Positions 17,392 through 26,664 of a DNA stretch of 64,000 nucleotides are shown piece by piece. Both the position numbers and the translations under genes were made by a program. The notes beneath the pieces are model-generated. The model was not told the origin of the DNA and ran no database searches. It saw only the letters and a program-made list of their open reading frames with translations. This stretch comes from Imtechella halotolerans (GTDB lineage Bacteria > Bacteroidota > Bacteroidia > Flavobacteriales > Flavobacteriaceae), in assembly GCF_028743515.2 (NCBI RefSeq), contig NZ_CP117969.2:1175001-1239000 (forward strand), read 5' to 3'. The first letter of the stretch is position 1, and every line of letters begins with the position of its first letter.

Positions 17392-18651
17392 CTAGTTAGA
17401 CTCTACTAATTCAAGAATTGAATCATATATTACCTCGAGGTCACTTTCACTTATGCAATAAGGAGGAACCAAATAAATAATATTTCCAAGTGGTCTCATT
17501 ATAATATTTCTTTTCAAGAAAAAGTCATAAAGGAAAGGTTGTTTTGAATTGAAATAAGAGCTTTTTTCATCAAATTTCAGTTCTATGGCTAGTATAGTTC
17601 CGCAATGTCTTACCAGGGCCTTTTCTTTCGGGATCTTTTTTGAAAAGACTTGATGCATTTCACTAATGAGGTTTATTTTTTTCATGGTCTCTGGTTCAAG
17701 TAATAAGTCTAAACTTGCCAGAGCTGCACTACATGCCAATGGATTGGCTGTAAACGAATGTCCGTGAAAAAAAGCTTTTGTTTTCTCATCTGCATAAAAT
17801 GCTTCATAAATAGCACTGGTGGCAGTTGTTATTCCCATAGGCATTGTTCCTCCAGTTAACCCCTTGGAAAAACACATCACATCCGGATTACAGGTCAATT
17901 GATCAGCAGCAAATAAAGTTCCAGTTCGTCCAAAACCTACAAATATTTCATCTTGAATGAGTAAAATACCTTTTGACTGACAATAGTTTAACAGTTCACT
18001 TAAATGAGCAGCCTCATGCATTAACATCCCGGCCGCGCCCTGTACCAAAGGTTCATAGATAAAACACACAACATCCTCAACATAGGCATCAATTGTTTCA
18101 AATAAGGTTGGTAGGTTTTCCTGAGTTGGTGTATCTATAAAAACAACTTCAAATAACCTATCATGAAAAGGAGAAGTCCAAAAATTTCGCTCACTAACAG
18201 ACATTGCACCAAAAGTATCTCCATGATAGGCATTTTTAAATGCTATGATTTTATTTCTAGGCTGTTGCAGATTAACATGGTATTGAATACACATTTTTAG
18301 GGCTACCTCAACTGCAGTCGAGCCATTATCAGAATAAAATACTTTTTGCTGATTTCTAGGCAGTAAAGCCAGTAACCTTTCAGAAAGTTCAATTGCTTTA
18401 GGGTGTGTAAATCCTGCAAAAATAACCTGTTCTAACGTATTGAGTTGGTCTGTGACCTTACTAGCAATATATGGATGTGAATGACCGTGTAAGGTAACCC
18501 ACCAGGATGATACAGCATCGATATAAGCAGTGCCGTCTTCACTATACAGATAACTCCCATTCCCTGAAACAATAGGAATTATATCTACCGATTTCATTTG
18601 GGTATAGGGATGCCAATTAACTTGTTTGTTTCGTTCTTTTAGTGTTTTCAT
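17392..18651 (-). CDS. bioA: Adenosylmethionine-8-amino-7-oxononanoate aminotransferase
   Basis: A 419-residue class III PLP aminotransferase that makes 7,8-diaminopelargonate in biotin synthesis. It contains WHPYTQMK at the N-terminus as in BioA, SSWWVTLHGHSHP, YSDNGSTAVEVALKM, the aspartate motif LLIQDEIFVGFGRTG and the PLP lysine predicted at Lys263 (CFSKGLTGG). Length is normal. It is the last gene of the operon, ending convergently to the GH27 gene, and begins 10 bp after the bioB stop. Confidence 0.95.
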   Translation of the reverse strand: MKTLKERNKQVNWHPYTQMKSVDIIPIVSGNGSYLYSEDGTAYIDAVSSWWVTLHGHSHPYIASKVTDQLNTLEQVIFAGFTHPKAIELSERLLALLPRNQQKVFYSDNGSTAVEVALKMCIQYHVNLQQPRNKIIAFKNAYHGDTFGAMSVSERNFWTSPFHDRLFEVVFIDTPTQENLPTLFETIDAYVEDVVCFIYEPLVQGAAGMLMHEAAHLSELLNYCQSKGILLIQDEIFVGFGRTGTLFAADQLTCNPDVMCFSKGLTGGTMPMGITTATSAIYEAFYADEKTKAFFHGHSFTANPLACSAALASLDLLLEPETMKKINLISEMHQVFSKKIPKEKALVRHCGTILAIELKFDEKSSYFNSKQPFLYDFFLKRNIIMRPLGNIIYLVPPYCISESDLEVIYDSILELVESN

Positions 18652-18661
18652 CCTTACTTGT

Positions 18662-19633
18662 TTATTCTTTAGACATGGGCCTTAGTCCTAAGGTATGTAG
18701 CATTTGAATATCATCATTCAATCCAGGGTTGGGAGTAACCAATAGAGTCTGTAGTTCGCCTGCAAAAATTGAGTTAGCACCGGCCATAAAACACCAAGCT
18801 TGCTCAACTTCAGACATTTCAATTCTTCCTGAACTTAGCCGAACCATAGAGGCAGGCATTGCTATTCGAGCGGTAGCAATCATTCGAACCATTTCCCATA
18901 TCTCCACTTTAGGGTTATTTTCAAGCGGAGTTCCTTTAACTCTTGCCAGTGCATTTATTGGAACTGATTCTGGATGCTTTTCCATGGTGGCCAATGTTAA
19001 CAACATAGAAATACGATCATCAACAGTTTCTCCTAGTCCTATAATCCCCCCAGAACATACAGTGAGGCCTGCTTTTCGAACGTTATCAATCGTATTAATT
19101 CGATTATCAAACTTACGTGTTGAAATGACCTCATTATAGTAGTCGGCCGAGGTGTCAAGATTATGATTATATGCATAAAGTCCAGCCTCTTGTAATCGTT
19201 TAGCTTGATTTTCGGTAAGCATGCCGAGGGTACAACAAACCTCAAGACCTAATTCATTTACTCCCTTTACCATATCAATAATCCGATCGAAATCTCGGTT
19301 ATCTCGTACCTCTCTCCAGGCTGCAGCCATACAAAAACGTGATGCACCATTTTCCTTCGCCTTTCGAGCATGCGCTAAAACCGTATCTGTTGGTAAGAGC
19401 GCTTGTACCTTAATGTCCGTGTGGTAACGAGCTGCTTGTCCACAATAAGAGCAATCCTCAGGGCAACCACCTGTTTTTACAGAAAGTAAAGTCGCAACTT
19501 GTACTTCCTCAGGATGATGCCATAATCTATGAACACTAGCAGCTCTATATACTAATCCCATAAGGGGTTGATTATATATAGCTAGCAATTCTTCTTTCGT
19601 CCAATCATGTCTTACTAATTGTTCTTTCTCCAT
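18662..19633 (-). CDS. bioB: Biotin synthase
   Basis: A 323-residue radical-SAM enzyme that inserts sulfur into dethiobiotin. The [4Fe-4S] motif CxxxCxxC is at Cys57, Cys61 and Cys64 ([12 protein letters not shown]), and later family landmarks [19 protein letters not shown] and RLSSGR (arginine ligand of the [2Fe-2S] cluster) are present. It lies between bioD (10 bp upstream) and bioA (10 bp downstream). Spacing implies co-transcription. Confidence 0.97.
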   Translation of the reverse strand: MEKEQLVRHDWTKEELLAIYNQPLMGLVYRAASVHRLWHHPEEVQVATLLSVKTGGCPEDCSYCGQAARYHTDIKVQALLPTDTVLAHARKAKENGASRFCMAAAWREVRDNRDFDRIIDMVKGVNELGLEVCCTLGMLTENQAKRLQEAGLYAYNHNLDTSADYYNEVISTRKFDNRINTIDNVRKAGLTVCSGGIIGLGETVDDRISMLLTLATMEKHPESVPINALARVKGTPLENNPKVEIWEMVRMIATARIAMPASMVRLSSGRIEMSEVEQAWCFMAGANSIFAGELQTLLVTPNPGLNDDIQMLHTLGLRPMSKE

Positions 19634-19643
19634 TTCCTTTTCT

Positions 19644-20276
19644 TTAATTTAATTTTAGTTGAGTAGATAATTCTTTGGCAATTGTTGTGATTGTAATTCT
19701 ATTTACTTCCTTTAGTGTGGGTATTTGAATTATTTGCGTATTTGCAGGTAAATGCTTTTCAATTATAGCTTTGGTAGCTGGATTAAACTCCCCATTAAAC
19801 ACTAAAATATGTACTGGAATCCCTTTATTTTCCAAAGCTTTAATCGATAGCATTGTGTGATTGATACAACCTAAGTAATCCCTTACAACTAGGATTATTG
19901 GTAATTGTACTTTTTCAATGATATCTATTATAAAATGCTCTTCATTTATCGGCACAAACAACCCTCCTGCACCTTCAACAATAAGTGAATGCTTGGTGTT
20001 AGGGACTACAAATTCTTCTAATTTGATTTTTACATTATCCTTTTCAGCAGATTCATGTGGAGAGGCCGGTACACTTAATCGATATCTTTCTGGAATGATT
20101 TCAGATACTTGCTCTGCTAGGTTTTGTATTTGTTGACTATCCGAATTATCCAAATCTCCTGATTGAATCGGTTTCCAATAAGCCGCCTTTAAAAGTTGGG
20201 TAAAAAGACAAGCGACAACCGTCTTCCCTACCTCCGTCCCTATTCCGGTAATAAAATAGCTATGTGATGTATTCAT
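19644..20276 (-). CDS. bioD: Dethiobiotin synthetase
   Basis: A 210-residue P-loop ATPase that closes the ureido ring of dethiobiotin. The P-loop GIGTEVGKT is at residues 11-19, KPIQSG near 36 and the substrate/Mg motif [10 protein letters not shown] near 100. Its start overlaps the end of bioF by 17 bp. The C-terminal half lacks some conserved positions of the longer enterobacterial enzymes, but the length suits Bacteroidota forms. Confidence 0.94.
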   Translation of the reverse strand: MNTSHSYFITGIGTEVGKTVVACLFTQLLKAAYWKPIQSGDLDNSDSQQIQNLAEQVSEIIPERYRLSVPASPHESAEKDNVKIKLEEFVVPNTKHSLIVEGAGGLFVPINEEHFIIDIIEKVQLPIILVVRDYLGCINHTMLSIKALENKGIPVHILVFNGEFNPATKAIIEKHLPANTQIIQIPTLKEVNRITITTIAKELSTQLKLN

Positions 20277-21378
20277 AATTTTTAACAGTATTGCAAAGCA
20301 GTGTAATTTCTTCTTGTAAATTGAATGAATGCAAGCATACCCTTATTCTTTCCTTGCCTTTAGGCACTGTAGGTGAAAAAAGAGGATAAACAGTAATGCC
20401 TTTTTTGGCCAAAGTAGATGTTAAAGCCAATACACTTTCTGGGCAGGGTATTTGAATTAGTTGTATAGGACTTCCATCCTCAGACAATGCATGGATGTTG
20501 AAACTCCGAAAGAATTGAATGTTTTGGTGTAATTTCAGCATTAACTCTGGATGGTTTTCCAAGTAGCAATAGGCCGCTTTTATGGCAATTACCTGCCCTA
20601 AAGGAGGCGCCGTTGCAAAAATGAATGGTGAGGCAAAATTGATTAAATAAGTCTTTAAAATTGAACTACCTAGAACTACCCCACCATGGACTCCCATAGC
20701 CTTTCCATAGGAAATTGTATAGGCTAATACTTGATTATAAAGCCGTTTTTGAGCCAGTATCCCATTCCCAAATACACCAATGGAATGTGACTCATCTACT
20801 ATTAATTCAGCATTGAAGCGTTGGGTTAAGTTCACCAGCTCCCCAAGAGGTGCAAAATCGCCATCAACAGAATAAAGAGACTCAACTACTACAATAACAT
20901 TTCCTTTGGTCCTAGATAGTAGTTGTTCTAAATGTTGCAAATCATTATGTCTGAATTTCCATTTGGTTGCTTGAGATAGTTGACACCCATCAACTATAGA
21001 CCTATGAACGAATTCATCAATTATATAGGTATCATTTCGTGTTAATAGACAAGAAAATAATGCCAAATTAGCCGTATATCCCGAAGAAAAAAGAAGGGCT
21101 GCCTCCACTTGATGTTTTAAGGCTATAAACGATTCTATATCTTCGGTTTGTGATGTATTCCCACTGATTAATCGTGACCCGGTTGACCCAGTAACGGTTT
21201 GAGGCCATTGAGCTAATTCGTTTAATAGCCTGGCTTCAAATCGTGGAGATTTAGCAATTCCCAAATAATCATTTGAATAAAAATCAATGTTGGTAGATTC
21301 TGCCTTCAACCGTCTAAACGTATAAGACTTTTTTCTTTCATTTAGTTTAGTCCGCCATACCTCTTGCAAAACTTTCAT
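20260..21378 (-). CDS. bioF: 8-amino-7-oxononanoate synthase
   Basis: A 372-residue alpha-oxoamine synthase joining pimeloyl thioester and alanine. Motifs include NDYLGIAKSPR, GSTGSRLISGN, the PLP-stacking region FVHRSIVDGC, IVDESHSIGVFG and the PLP lysine predicted at Lys226 in SYGKAMGVHGG. It overlaps the upstream diiron-protein gene by 32 bp and the downstream bioD by 17 bp, which makes a tightly coupled operon. Related enzymes (Kbl, SPT) share the fold, but the bio neighbours decide the call. Confidence 0.94.
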   Translation of the reverse strand: MKVLQEVWRTKLNERKKSYTFRRLKAESTNIDFYSNDYLGIAKSPRFEARLLNELAQWPQTVTGSTGSRLISGNTSQTEDIESFIALKHQVEAALLFSSGYTANLALFSCLLTRNDTYIIDEFVHRSIVDGCQLSQATKWKFRHNDLQHLEQLLSRTKGNVIVVVESLYSVDGDFAPLGELVNLTQRFNAELIVDESHSIGVFGNGILAQKRLYNQVLAYTISYGKAMGVHGGVVLGSSILKTYLINFASPFIFATAPPLGQVIAIKAAYCYLENHPELMLKLHQNIQFFRSFNIHALSEDGSPIQLIQIPCPESVLALTSTLAKKGITVYPLFSPTVPKGKERIRVCLHSFNLQEEITLLCNTVKNYEYIT

Positions 21379-21982
21379 GCGCTACTACTTCTTTTGAAAC
21401 TTCCTTAAACCAATCACTAAATAACTCCTCTTCCAATTTTAATAATGGAGAAATATGTCGTTGCCAATCATTGTCAAATTTTGAGAGCATATGAATCATT
21501 TCTTCCAAATGTCCTTCTTCTTCAATGATGATAGACTTTACCATTACCTTTGATTTCAATCTACTGAGCACTTCTTGATACATAGGATATAAAACATCAG
21601 CTCTCAATTCAATAGCATAGGTAACAAACAAGTAGGAGAGGAATCTTAATTCTGTACTCTGTACACCTATAATTTCCTTTAAATAATGACTACTGGCTAA
21701 ATCGAGTTTCTGAAGATATTGTTTAGACAGTATGGGCGCAAAAAGATCCTTAGAATCATAATACTCACAAGTCTTGGTATTCAATTTATGCAGCTGTTTT
21801 TTTAAATAATACGCGTGACGATGTTCCTCTGCAGCATGTTTTAACATTGTTAAATCTACCATATAAGGATTTTGGCAGGCAGCTATTTTTCTTGCTCCTA
21901 CATTTTCTAAATAGGAAAGGGTGTTTAACCATTTTGCATGTAATGTATCGTTAGAAACAATACTGGTTATAATATTTTGCAC
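21347..21982 (-). CDS. Ferritin-like diiron carboxylate protein heading the biotin operon
   Basis: A 211-residue soluble helical protein with the four-helix diiron ligand set: Glu26, Glu53-x-x-His56 (AEEHRH), Glu125 (YAIELRAD) and Glu155-x-x-His158 (EEEGH). The E-X26-EXXH and E-X29-EXXH spacings match ferritin-like oxygenases and hydroxylases such as MiaE or aldehyde-deformylating oxygenase; I do not recognise a named family. It has no signal peptide. It is the first gene of the bio operon and its 3' end overlaps bioF by 32 bp. bioC and bioH are absent from the window, so an oxidative role in making the pimeloyl precursor, or another O2-dependent step, is a reasonable but untested idea. An alternative is an accessory storage or repair role for BioB iron. 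Confidence 0.75.
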   Translation of the reverse strand: MQNIITSIVSNDTLHAKWLNTLSYLENVGARKIAACQNPYMVDLTMLKHAAEEHRHAYYLKKQLHKLNTKTCEYYDSKDLFAPILSKQYLQKLDLASSHYLKEIIGVQSTELRFLSYLFVTYAIELRADVLYPMYQEVLSRLKSKVMVKSIIIEEEGHLEEMIHMLSKFDNDWQRHISPLLKLEEELFSDWFKEVSKEVVAHESFARGMAD

Positions 21983-22016
21983 AATTCAAAAATTTTCAAT
22001 TAAACATTGTATTTAT

Positions 22017-22132
22017 CACTTAGGCCAGTGTATCATAAAAAATAATAAGTGCTATTTTTTTGACAACAAATAGACACTAAGTAGCATACTATCTTAACAT
22101 TATTAATATATGAAGCAAAACTAGTATCTTTC
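22017..22132. promoter_or_regulatory. Divergent control region between the biotin operon and the MocR-type gene
   Basis: Within the 177-bp gap, TATCTTTC at 22125-22132 is a good -7 box for the rightward MocR gene (leader about 20 nt). CACT-TAGGCC-AGTG at 22017-22030 is a small dyad about 35 bp upstream of the leftward operon start and could be an operator. No biotin-operator resembling the BirA site was recognised. Confidence 0.35.
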
Positions 22133-22159
22133 CGGACTGAAAAAGGTGCCAGTTTAAAC

Positions 22160-23665
22160 ATGAAAGATAGTCCGGTTAATTCTTTGGTAAGTAGTATAAT
22201 TGAAATAGACAGAAATTCTTCCATAGCGATCTATATTCAAATTGCCAATCATATTGAAAAAGCAATACAACAGGGAATATTAATACCTGGACAGAAAATC
22301 CCGGGTGCGAGAACATTGGCATCCCAAATTGGAACCCATCGAAATACGGTTACAGCGGCCTATGAAGAATTATACACTCAAGGTTGGATTGAAATAAAAG
22401 CCAACAAAGGAGCGTTTATTGCAACCGTTCTACCCCAAATAAATTTAGAACATAGTACCACCCAGCATTATCCAAGCCATACTGGATTCCATTTCAAAAC
22501 ATCGGTTTTATTAGAGAGCGTATATGAAAGCACTAGTTGTGAATTTATATTTACGGACGGCACACCTGACATTAGACTTACTCAAATCAACGATTTATCA
22601 CGTTTGTATAGTGCCAACATGAAAAGGACAAGTAATCGAAGAAAAATGAATTATTACTCTCAGGAAGGAAGTCAATACTTTAAACAGAATCTATGCACCT
22701 ATCTCAATACCAGTAGAGGTTTAAATATTTCCATTGATAACATGCTTATCACAAGGAGTATTGAAATGAGTCTTTTTATTATTTCAGAAATAATCATTGA
22801 ACCGGATCACTACGTTGTTGTTCCAAATCCTGGATACTTTGCCGCTAATATGGTCTTCCATAAAAACACCAAAAATATCCTGACAATTCCTGTAGATGAG
22901 CAAGGAATGAAAATCGATGAATTGGAAAGATTATGTGAAAAATATCCCATTCGAATGGTATACACCATTCCACAAAACCAATATCCAACGACTTCTAATT
23001 TAAGTGCTGCCAGAAGAATGCAGCTTCTTCATTTAGCGCAAGAGTATCGTTTTATCATTATTGAAGACAACCATGATTATGATTTCCATTACGAAAACAA
23101 CCCATTATTACCCCTGAGTACCATAGATAAAAGTGGGATGGTTATTTACTTAGGTTCCTTCGGAAAATCATTGGCCCCTGGTTTTAGAACTGGATTTATC
23201 ATCGCTCCTGAAAATCTAATTAGAGAAATGAAAAAATTCCTTGGAATTATTGATCGTCAGGGAGATGTCCTTATGGAACAAGCCTTAGGGGAACTCATTG
23301 AAGAAGGAGCTATTCAAAGGCATCTAAAAAGATCTATTAAAATTTACAAAGAACGAAGAGACCTTATGGCATCATTACTTGAAAAAGAACTTGAGGAATG
23401 GATACAATTTCAAAAACCAACAGGTGGCTTAGCTTTTTGGATTACCTTTAAAAAGAGCGTTAATTTAATGCAATTAAAAAGACAATCTGCTCATTATGGT
23501 CTATTTATACCTAGAACACTTTTGTACCAAAACATCCATTTTACTGCAATGAGGATCGGTTTTGGACATCTTAACGAAAATGAGATGTATCAAAATATTA
23601 GCTTACTAAAAAAAGCACTTTTAAAATTAAATAAGGAAGAGACAAGCACTTTAAAAATGAATTAA
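22160..23665 (+). CDS. MocR/PdxR-type GntR regulator with aminotransferase domain
   Basis: A 501-residue transcription factor. Residues about 20-90 form a GntR winged helix (IYIQIANHIEKAIQQGIL, PGARTLASQIGTHRNTV, GWIEIKANKGAFI). The remainder is a fold-type I aminotransferase-like domain with the PLP-binding lysine predicted at Lys336 (GSFGKSLAPGFR) and an intact TIPQNQYPT region. MocR proteins sense PLP-linked metabolites and usually regulate the adjacent divergent gene, which here is the biotin operon. That link is inference from position. The gene ends 4 bp from the convergent esterase gene. Confidence 0.9.
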   Translation: MKDSPVNSLVSSIIEIDRNSSIAIYIQIANHIEKAIQQGILIPGQKIPGARTLASQIGTHRNTVTAAYEELYTQGWIEIKANKGAFIATVLPQINLEHSTTQHYPSHTGFHFKTSVLLESVYESTSCEFIFTDGTPDIRLTQINDLSRLYSANMKRTSNRRKMNYYSQEGSQYFKQNLCTYLNTSRGLNISIDNMLITRSIEMSLFIISEIIIEPDHYVVVPNPGYFAANMVFHKNTKNILTIPVDEQGMKIDELERLCEKYPIRMVYTIPQNQYPTTSNLSAARRMQLLHLAQEYRFIIIEDNHDYDFHYENNPLLPLSTIDKSGMVIYLGSFGKSLAPGFRTGFIIAPENLIREMKKFLGIIDRQGDVLMEQALGELIEEGAIQRHLKRSIKIYKERRDLMASLLEKELEEWIQFQKPTGGLAFWITFKKSVNLMQLKRQSAHYGLFIPRTLLYQNIHFTAMRIGFGHLNENEMYQNISLLKKALLKLNKEETSTLKMN

Positions 23666-23669
23666 TTCG

Positions 23670-24479
23670 CTACTTATTTAAAGCCCAAATGAATGCCTTT
23701 TCCTTGGTATTTCGAAAAATAGTATGATGCTCCTCTTGAGGTTCATCCTCGTACTTCCAATTAAATTTAAATTGACTATTTTTTAATTTACTTTCGAGCT
23801 CCCTTGTATGTTTAGAGATATCTTCTGCGCTAGAGCCCGCAAACCAAAATTTCTTGGCTTGATAATTTTGACCCCTACTCAAACTTTCGAAATTTTTCAC
23901 CAGGTATTGCTCATTAAACCATAAAGCCGGATCCATTGCAATATAATAATCAAAGATTTCCGGATGTAACATAAAGGTTTCAACAACAAATAATCCAGCA
24001 GCCGATTCACCAATTATGGCCTTTGTTGGCTGTGTTCTATACACACTATCTATAACTGGAAAAAGTTCACTTTTAATAAAGTTTCTAAAATTGTTTGCTC
24101 CTCCTGGATTAGGAATATATTGTAAATCATAAGCAACTGTAGTTGGTCCCGTTAAATCCCTCTTACGATCCGTATTCTCAATTCCTACAAGTATAAAGGG
24201 AGGTATTTGCTTTTCTGAGATTAATTTAGCTATAGTGTTTGCAATATGTGGAAAGTCTTCCGTAATTCCTCCGTCAGGCATATAGACTACCGGAAAACTA
24301 TCCATAGTTTGCTTGTACATTGGAGGTAGCCATACATTAATGCGTCGATCTTCGTTTATTATTTTAGATGCCACCATTAGGCTGTCGTACACTGGAACTG
24401 GGTCGTTTGCAACTACATGTTTATTTTTACAGCTACTCATTATCATTAGTACACACAGGAGGAACGTTATTTTTTTCAT
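23670..24479 (-). CDS. Putative esterase lipoprotein (enterobactin-esterase-like alpha/beta hydrolase)
   Basis: A 269-residue lipoprotein (lipobox MSSC). The alpha/beta-hydrolase domain has PVVYMPDGG, the nucleophile elbow GESAAG with Ser159, and a late histidine in EEHHTIF. It resembles the esterase family of trilactone siderophore hydrolases and S-formylglutathione hydrolases (VINWLPP-like opening NVWLPPMY). The catalytic acid is probably the aspartate in YIAMDPALW or a later acidic residue. It lies 47 bp downstream of the SGNH hydrolase gene in the same direction. Substrate unknown. Confidence 0.8.
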   Translation of the reverse strand: MKKITFLLCVLMIMSSCKNKHVVANDPVPVYDSLMVASKIINEDRRINVWLPPMYKQTMDSFPVVYMPDGGITEDFPHIANTIAKLISEKQIPPFILVGIENTDRKRDLTGPTTVAYDLQYIPNPGGANNFRNFIKSELFPVIDSVYRTQPTKAIIGESAAGLFVVETFMLHPEIFDYYIAMDPALWFNEQYLVKNFESLSRGQNYQAKKFWFAGSSAEDISKHTRELESKLKNSQFKFNWKYEDEPQEEHHTIFRNTKEKAFIWALNK

Positions 24480-24526
24480 ATTTTTTCAGACTATTGATTA
24501 TAAACAAATAATATATTTTGGTATTA

Positions 24527-25156
24527 TTACTCTTTAAACAAGGACTCAAAAATCACTTTTGCGGCCATCCTACTTCCATCTTCCGAAGGGTGAAATCCAT
24601 CAGCATCATAAAATTTAAAATCTTTTGTCGTGTCAAAATGCTGTTTCCAAACAGCACCGACTGGAATTAAAATAGCGTTATTTACAGCGGCTGCTTCTTT
24701 ATAATTATTTATGACTCTATCAAAAGTGTGGTAGTTGGTTAAAGATGGCCAAACCATAAAATAACATAGCTTGGCATCATTAAAGCCACTTAATTCACTA
24801 ATCTTTTTACCATACTCAATAAGCATGTTTCTTCCTTCATTCCCAGAGGAAGGTCCTTGTTGTATAATAACAAAATTATATTCCTTTTTGCCAATCTTTT
24901 TTTGGACCTTACCCTCGTTCCAATGGTCAATAAGAGCATAGTTTGGAAAAGCCACCATATTTACATCTATTTTTACTCCATGTTCTTTGGCAATTTTCTT
25001 GACCAGGGTTGGAAGATCATTTGAATACGTTAGACTATTCCCCACAAACAATATTGACATATTTGTTTCACTAATTCTATTCTTTGAATCATTTTGAGCA
25101 TACAAACCCAATTGGGTAGTAAGTATGATATTTAACAGTAGTATTAATTTCTTCAT
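24527..25156 (-). CDS. Secreted SGNH/GDSL-type hydrolase
   Basis: A 209-residue exported protein with a signal peptide ending near YAQ (residue 21). Block I FVGNSLT holds Ser41, and the C-terminal block DADGFHPS holds the Asp186/His189 pair. Glycine and asparagine blocks are less clear but IIQQGPSSG fits. SGNH enzymes cut esters on lipids or O-acetyl groups on sugars. It is probably co-transcribed with the esterase gene downstream. Confidence 0.8.
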   Translation of the reverse strand: MKKLILLLNIILTTQLGLYAQNDSKNRISETNMSILFVGNSLTYSNDLPTLVKKIAKEHGVKIDVNMVAFPNYALIDHWNEGKVQKKIGKKEYNFVIIQQGPSSGNEGRNMLIEYGKKISELSGFNDAKLCYFMVWPSLTNYHTFDRVINNYKEAAAVNNAILIPVGAVWKQHFDTTKDFKFYDADGFHPSEDGSRMAAKVIFESLFKE

Positions 25157-25461
25157 TTGACTAATTTAATATAAGAACGTCGTTATTCTTACTATTGTAT
25201 TCTATTTAATTTTCCGTGAGTTTACATTGCCTTATGGCATAAGATTCTTCAGGAATACCACCCTATAAATTTTAGTCATTTCAAGAATAACATTTATAAA
25301 GTAGATATCCCGAATAACTTTCTATTGCATAAAAATCAACTTTATCAAAGGTCATTTTCTTACCTCTAAAATAGAAAAATTCAAAATCAAAACTTATTTA
25401 AAATAAGGTATTTAATTGTAAGTAGTAATTTAGTAGACCAATTACCAAAAATACTAATACG
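25157..25461. other. Divergent intergenic region between SGNH hydrolase and Crp-like genes
   Basis: About 305 bp without an open frame of interest. CTTATG-G-CATAAG at 25231-25243 is a perfect 6-bp inverted repeat with one central base, the type of site a dimeric regulator such as the Crp-like protein encoded here could use. Confidence 0.45.
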
Positions 25462-26016
25462 ATGTTGGATTCAATTGATCAACGCCTCTTTTCAAAATAC
25501 CCACTAGAAACACATGGTGAAATTTGGAAAAAGCTCACACCTTTACTTTTCTCAAATAAAACTGTGCTACCAAAAGACATTTTGTGCTTTCTCCAAAAAG
25601 GTACGATTCGAAAATATATAAGTTTAGTCAAAAAAGAATTCACTGAAGAAATATCTGTTGATTTCTATTTTGAAGGGGAGATTTTTACAGCCAAAGCCGA
25701 TAACGAAATTGAAAATCAATTCGTATATACTCCTATTAGCAATGGAGTTTTGTGGTACGTTGATATGGAAGAAGTACGGAAATTATTTGCTGAGTCGAAG
25801 CTCTGCAGTACCACTCAGAAGGTGTTTTTGGAAGAAAAACTACGTGAAAAAACACTTCGTGAAATTCAACTTTTAAAGTCCTCTCCTAAAGAAATGTATG
25901 TGTACCTATTAGAAAACAAACCTCATTTCATAAAACATGTCCCTCTTAAATATTTAGCATCCTACATTGGCATTACACCGCAAGCATTAAGTCGTATTAG
26001 AAAGCAAATTAATTAA
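25462..26016 (+). CDS. Crp/Fnr-family transcriptional regulator
   Basis: A 184-residue protein with an N-terminal cyclic-nucleotide-binding-like beta-roll (LCFLQKGTIRKYI, VDFYFEGEIFT, YTPISNGVLWYVD) and a short C-terminal helix-turn-helix (HVPLKYLASYIGITPQALSRIRKQI). It has no cysteine set for an Fe-S cluster and lacks the full cAMP-binding arginine motif, like many Bacteroidota members. Ligand and targets are unknown. The DinB-type gene follows 57 bp later and may share the transcript. Confidence 0.88.
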   Translation: MLDSIDQRLFSKYPLETHGEIWKKLTPLLFSNKTVLPKDILCFLQKGTIRKYISLVKKEFTEEISVDFYFEGEIFTAKADNEIENQFVYTPISNGVLWYVDMEEVRKLFAESKLCSTTQKVFLEEKLREKTLREIQLLKSSPKEMYVYLLENKPHFIKHVPLKYLASYIGITPQALSRIRKQIN

Positions 26017-26073
26017 CCTAAGTTCATTGTTTAAATCCATATAAATTTTGTTCTTGACATAAAATTTAAACCT

Positions 26074-26592
26074 ATGGAGAAACAAGCACTAATTGATCGC
26101 TTTATAAAAAACCACGAAGAATTCACCGCATTTGTAGGCGGTCTGGAATTTAATAAATTAACATTTAGAGTTCCCAATAAATGGTCAGCAGTACAGCATT
26201 TAAAACACGTTTCTTATACGCTCAGTCCATTTTCTAAGGCTTTATTATCTAAACAATTCCTGTTGGATACGTTTGGTAGTATTCAACGTGAACCATGGAA
26301 CTATTCAACAGTACTAGACAACTATCTTAAAACCAGCTTAAAGGCACCAGAACAATTTATACCCAATGAATATATTAATCCGCAAGAAACGGATCAACTT
26401 ATTTATGAGATTTCAGACGATCTAACCGGTATAAAAGAACTACTGATGACTTATACTGAAATAGAACTTGATAAGCTCTCACTACCTCATCCCCTTCTTG
26501 GACTATTATCCATTCGAGAAATGTTCTACCTAATGTCATACCACCCTAAACATCACCAAAAGCAACTAGAAGAAATGCTCATTTCTATGTAA
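26074..26592 (+). CDS. DinB/YfiT-like four-helix metal-binding protein
   Basis: A 172-residue soluble helical protein with the DinB-superfamily pattern: NKWSAVQHLKHVSYTLS in the first core helix with a candidate metal histidine, and a late LMSYHPKHHQKQLEEM helix with further histidines. Members bind a divalent metal with three histidines, and many act as thiol-dependent transferases. It is predicted cytoplasmic. A bidirectional terminator lies just after it. Confidence 0.8.
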   Translation: MEKQALIDRFIKNHEEFTAFVGGLEFNKLTFRVPNKWSAVQHLKHVSYTLSPFSKALLSKQFLLDTFGSIQREPWNYSTVLDNYLKTSLKAPEQFIPNEYINPQETDQLIYEISDDLTGIKELLMTYTEIELDKLSLPHPLLGLLSIREMFYLMSYHPKHHQKQLEEMLISM

Positions 26593-26618
26593 CGACCTTT
26601 TGTTATTCGAATTCAGAA

Positions 26619-26655
26619 AAAAGAGGTCTTTTCTTTTTTAGAATGGACCTCTTTT
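26619..26655. terminator. Bidirectional terminator between convergent dinB-like and mutS2-like genes
   Basis: AAAAGAGGTC (26619-26628) pairs perfectly with GACCTCTTTT (26646-26655). On the minus strand the stem runs into six T, giving a good end for the mutS2-like transcript whose stop is at 26665; on the plus strand the T-tract is shorter. Confidence 0.8.
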
Positions 26656-26664
26656 AAACCTACG

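Noticed and set aside
21983-22159. BirA-type biotin operator
   Set aside because: No long interrupted palindrome of the known TTGTAAACC-type was seen; only a short CACT/AGTG dyad.
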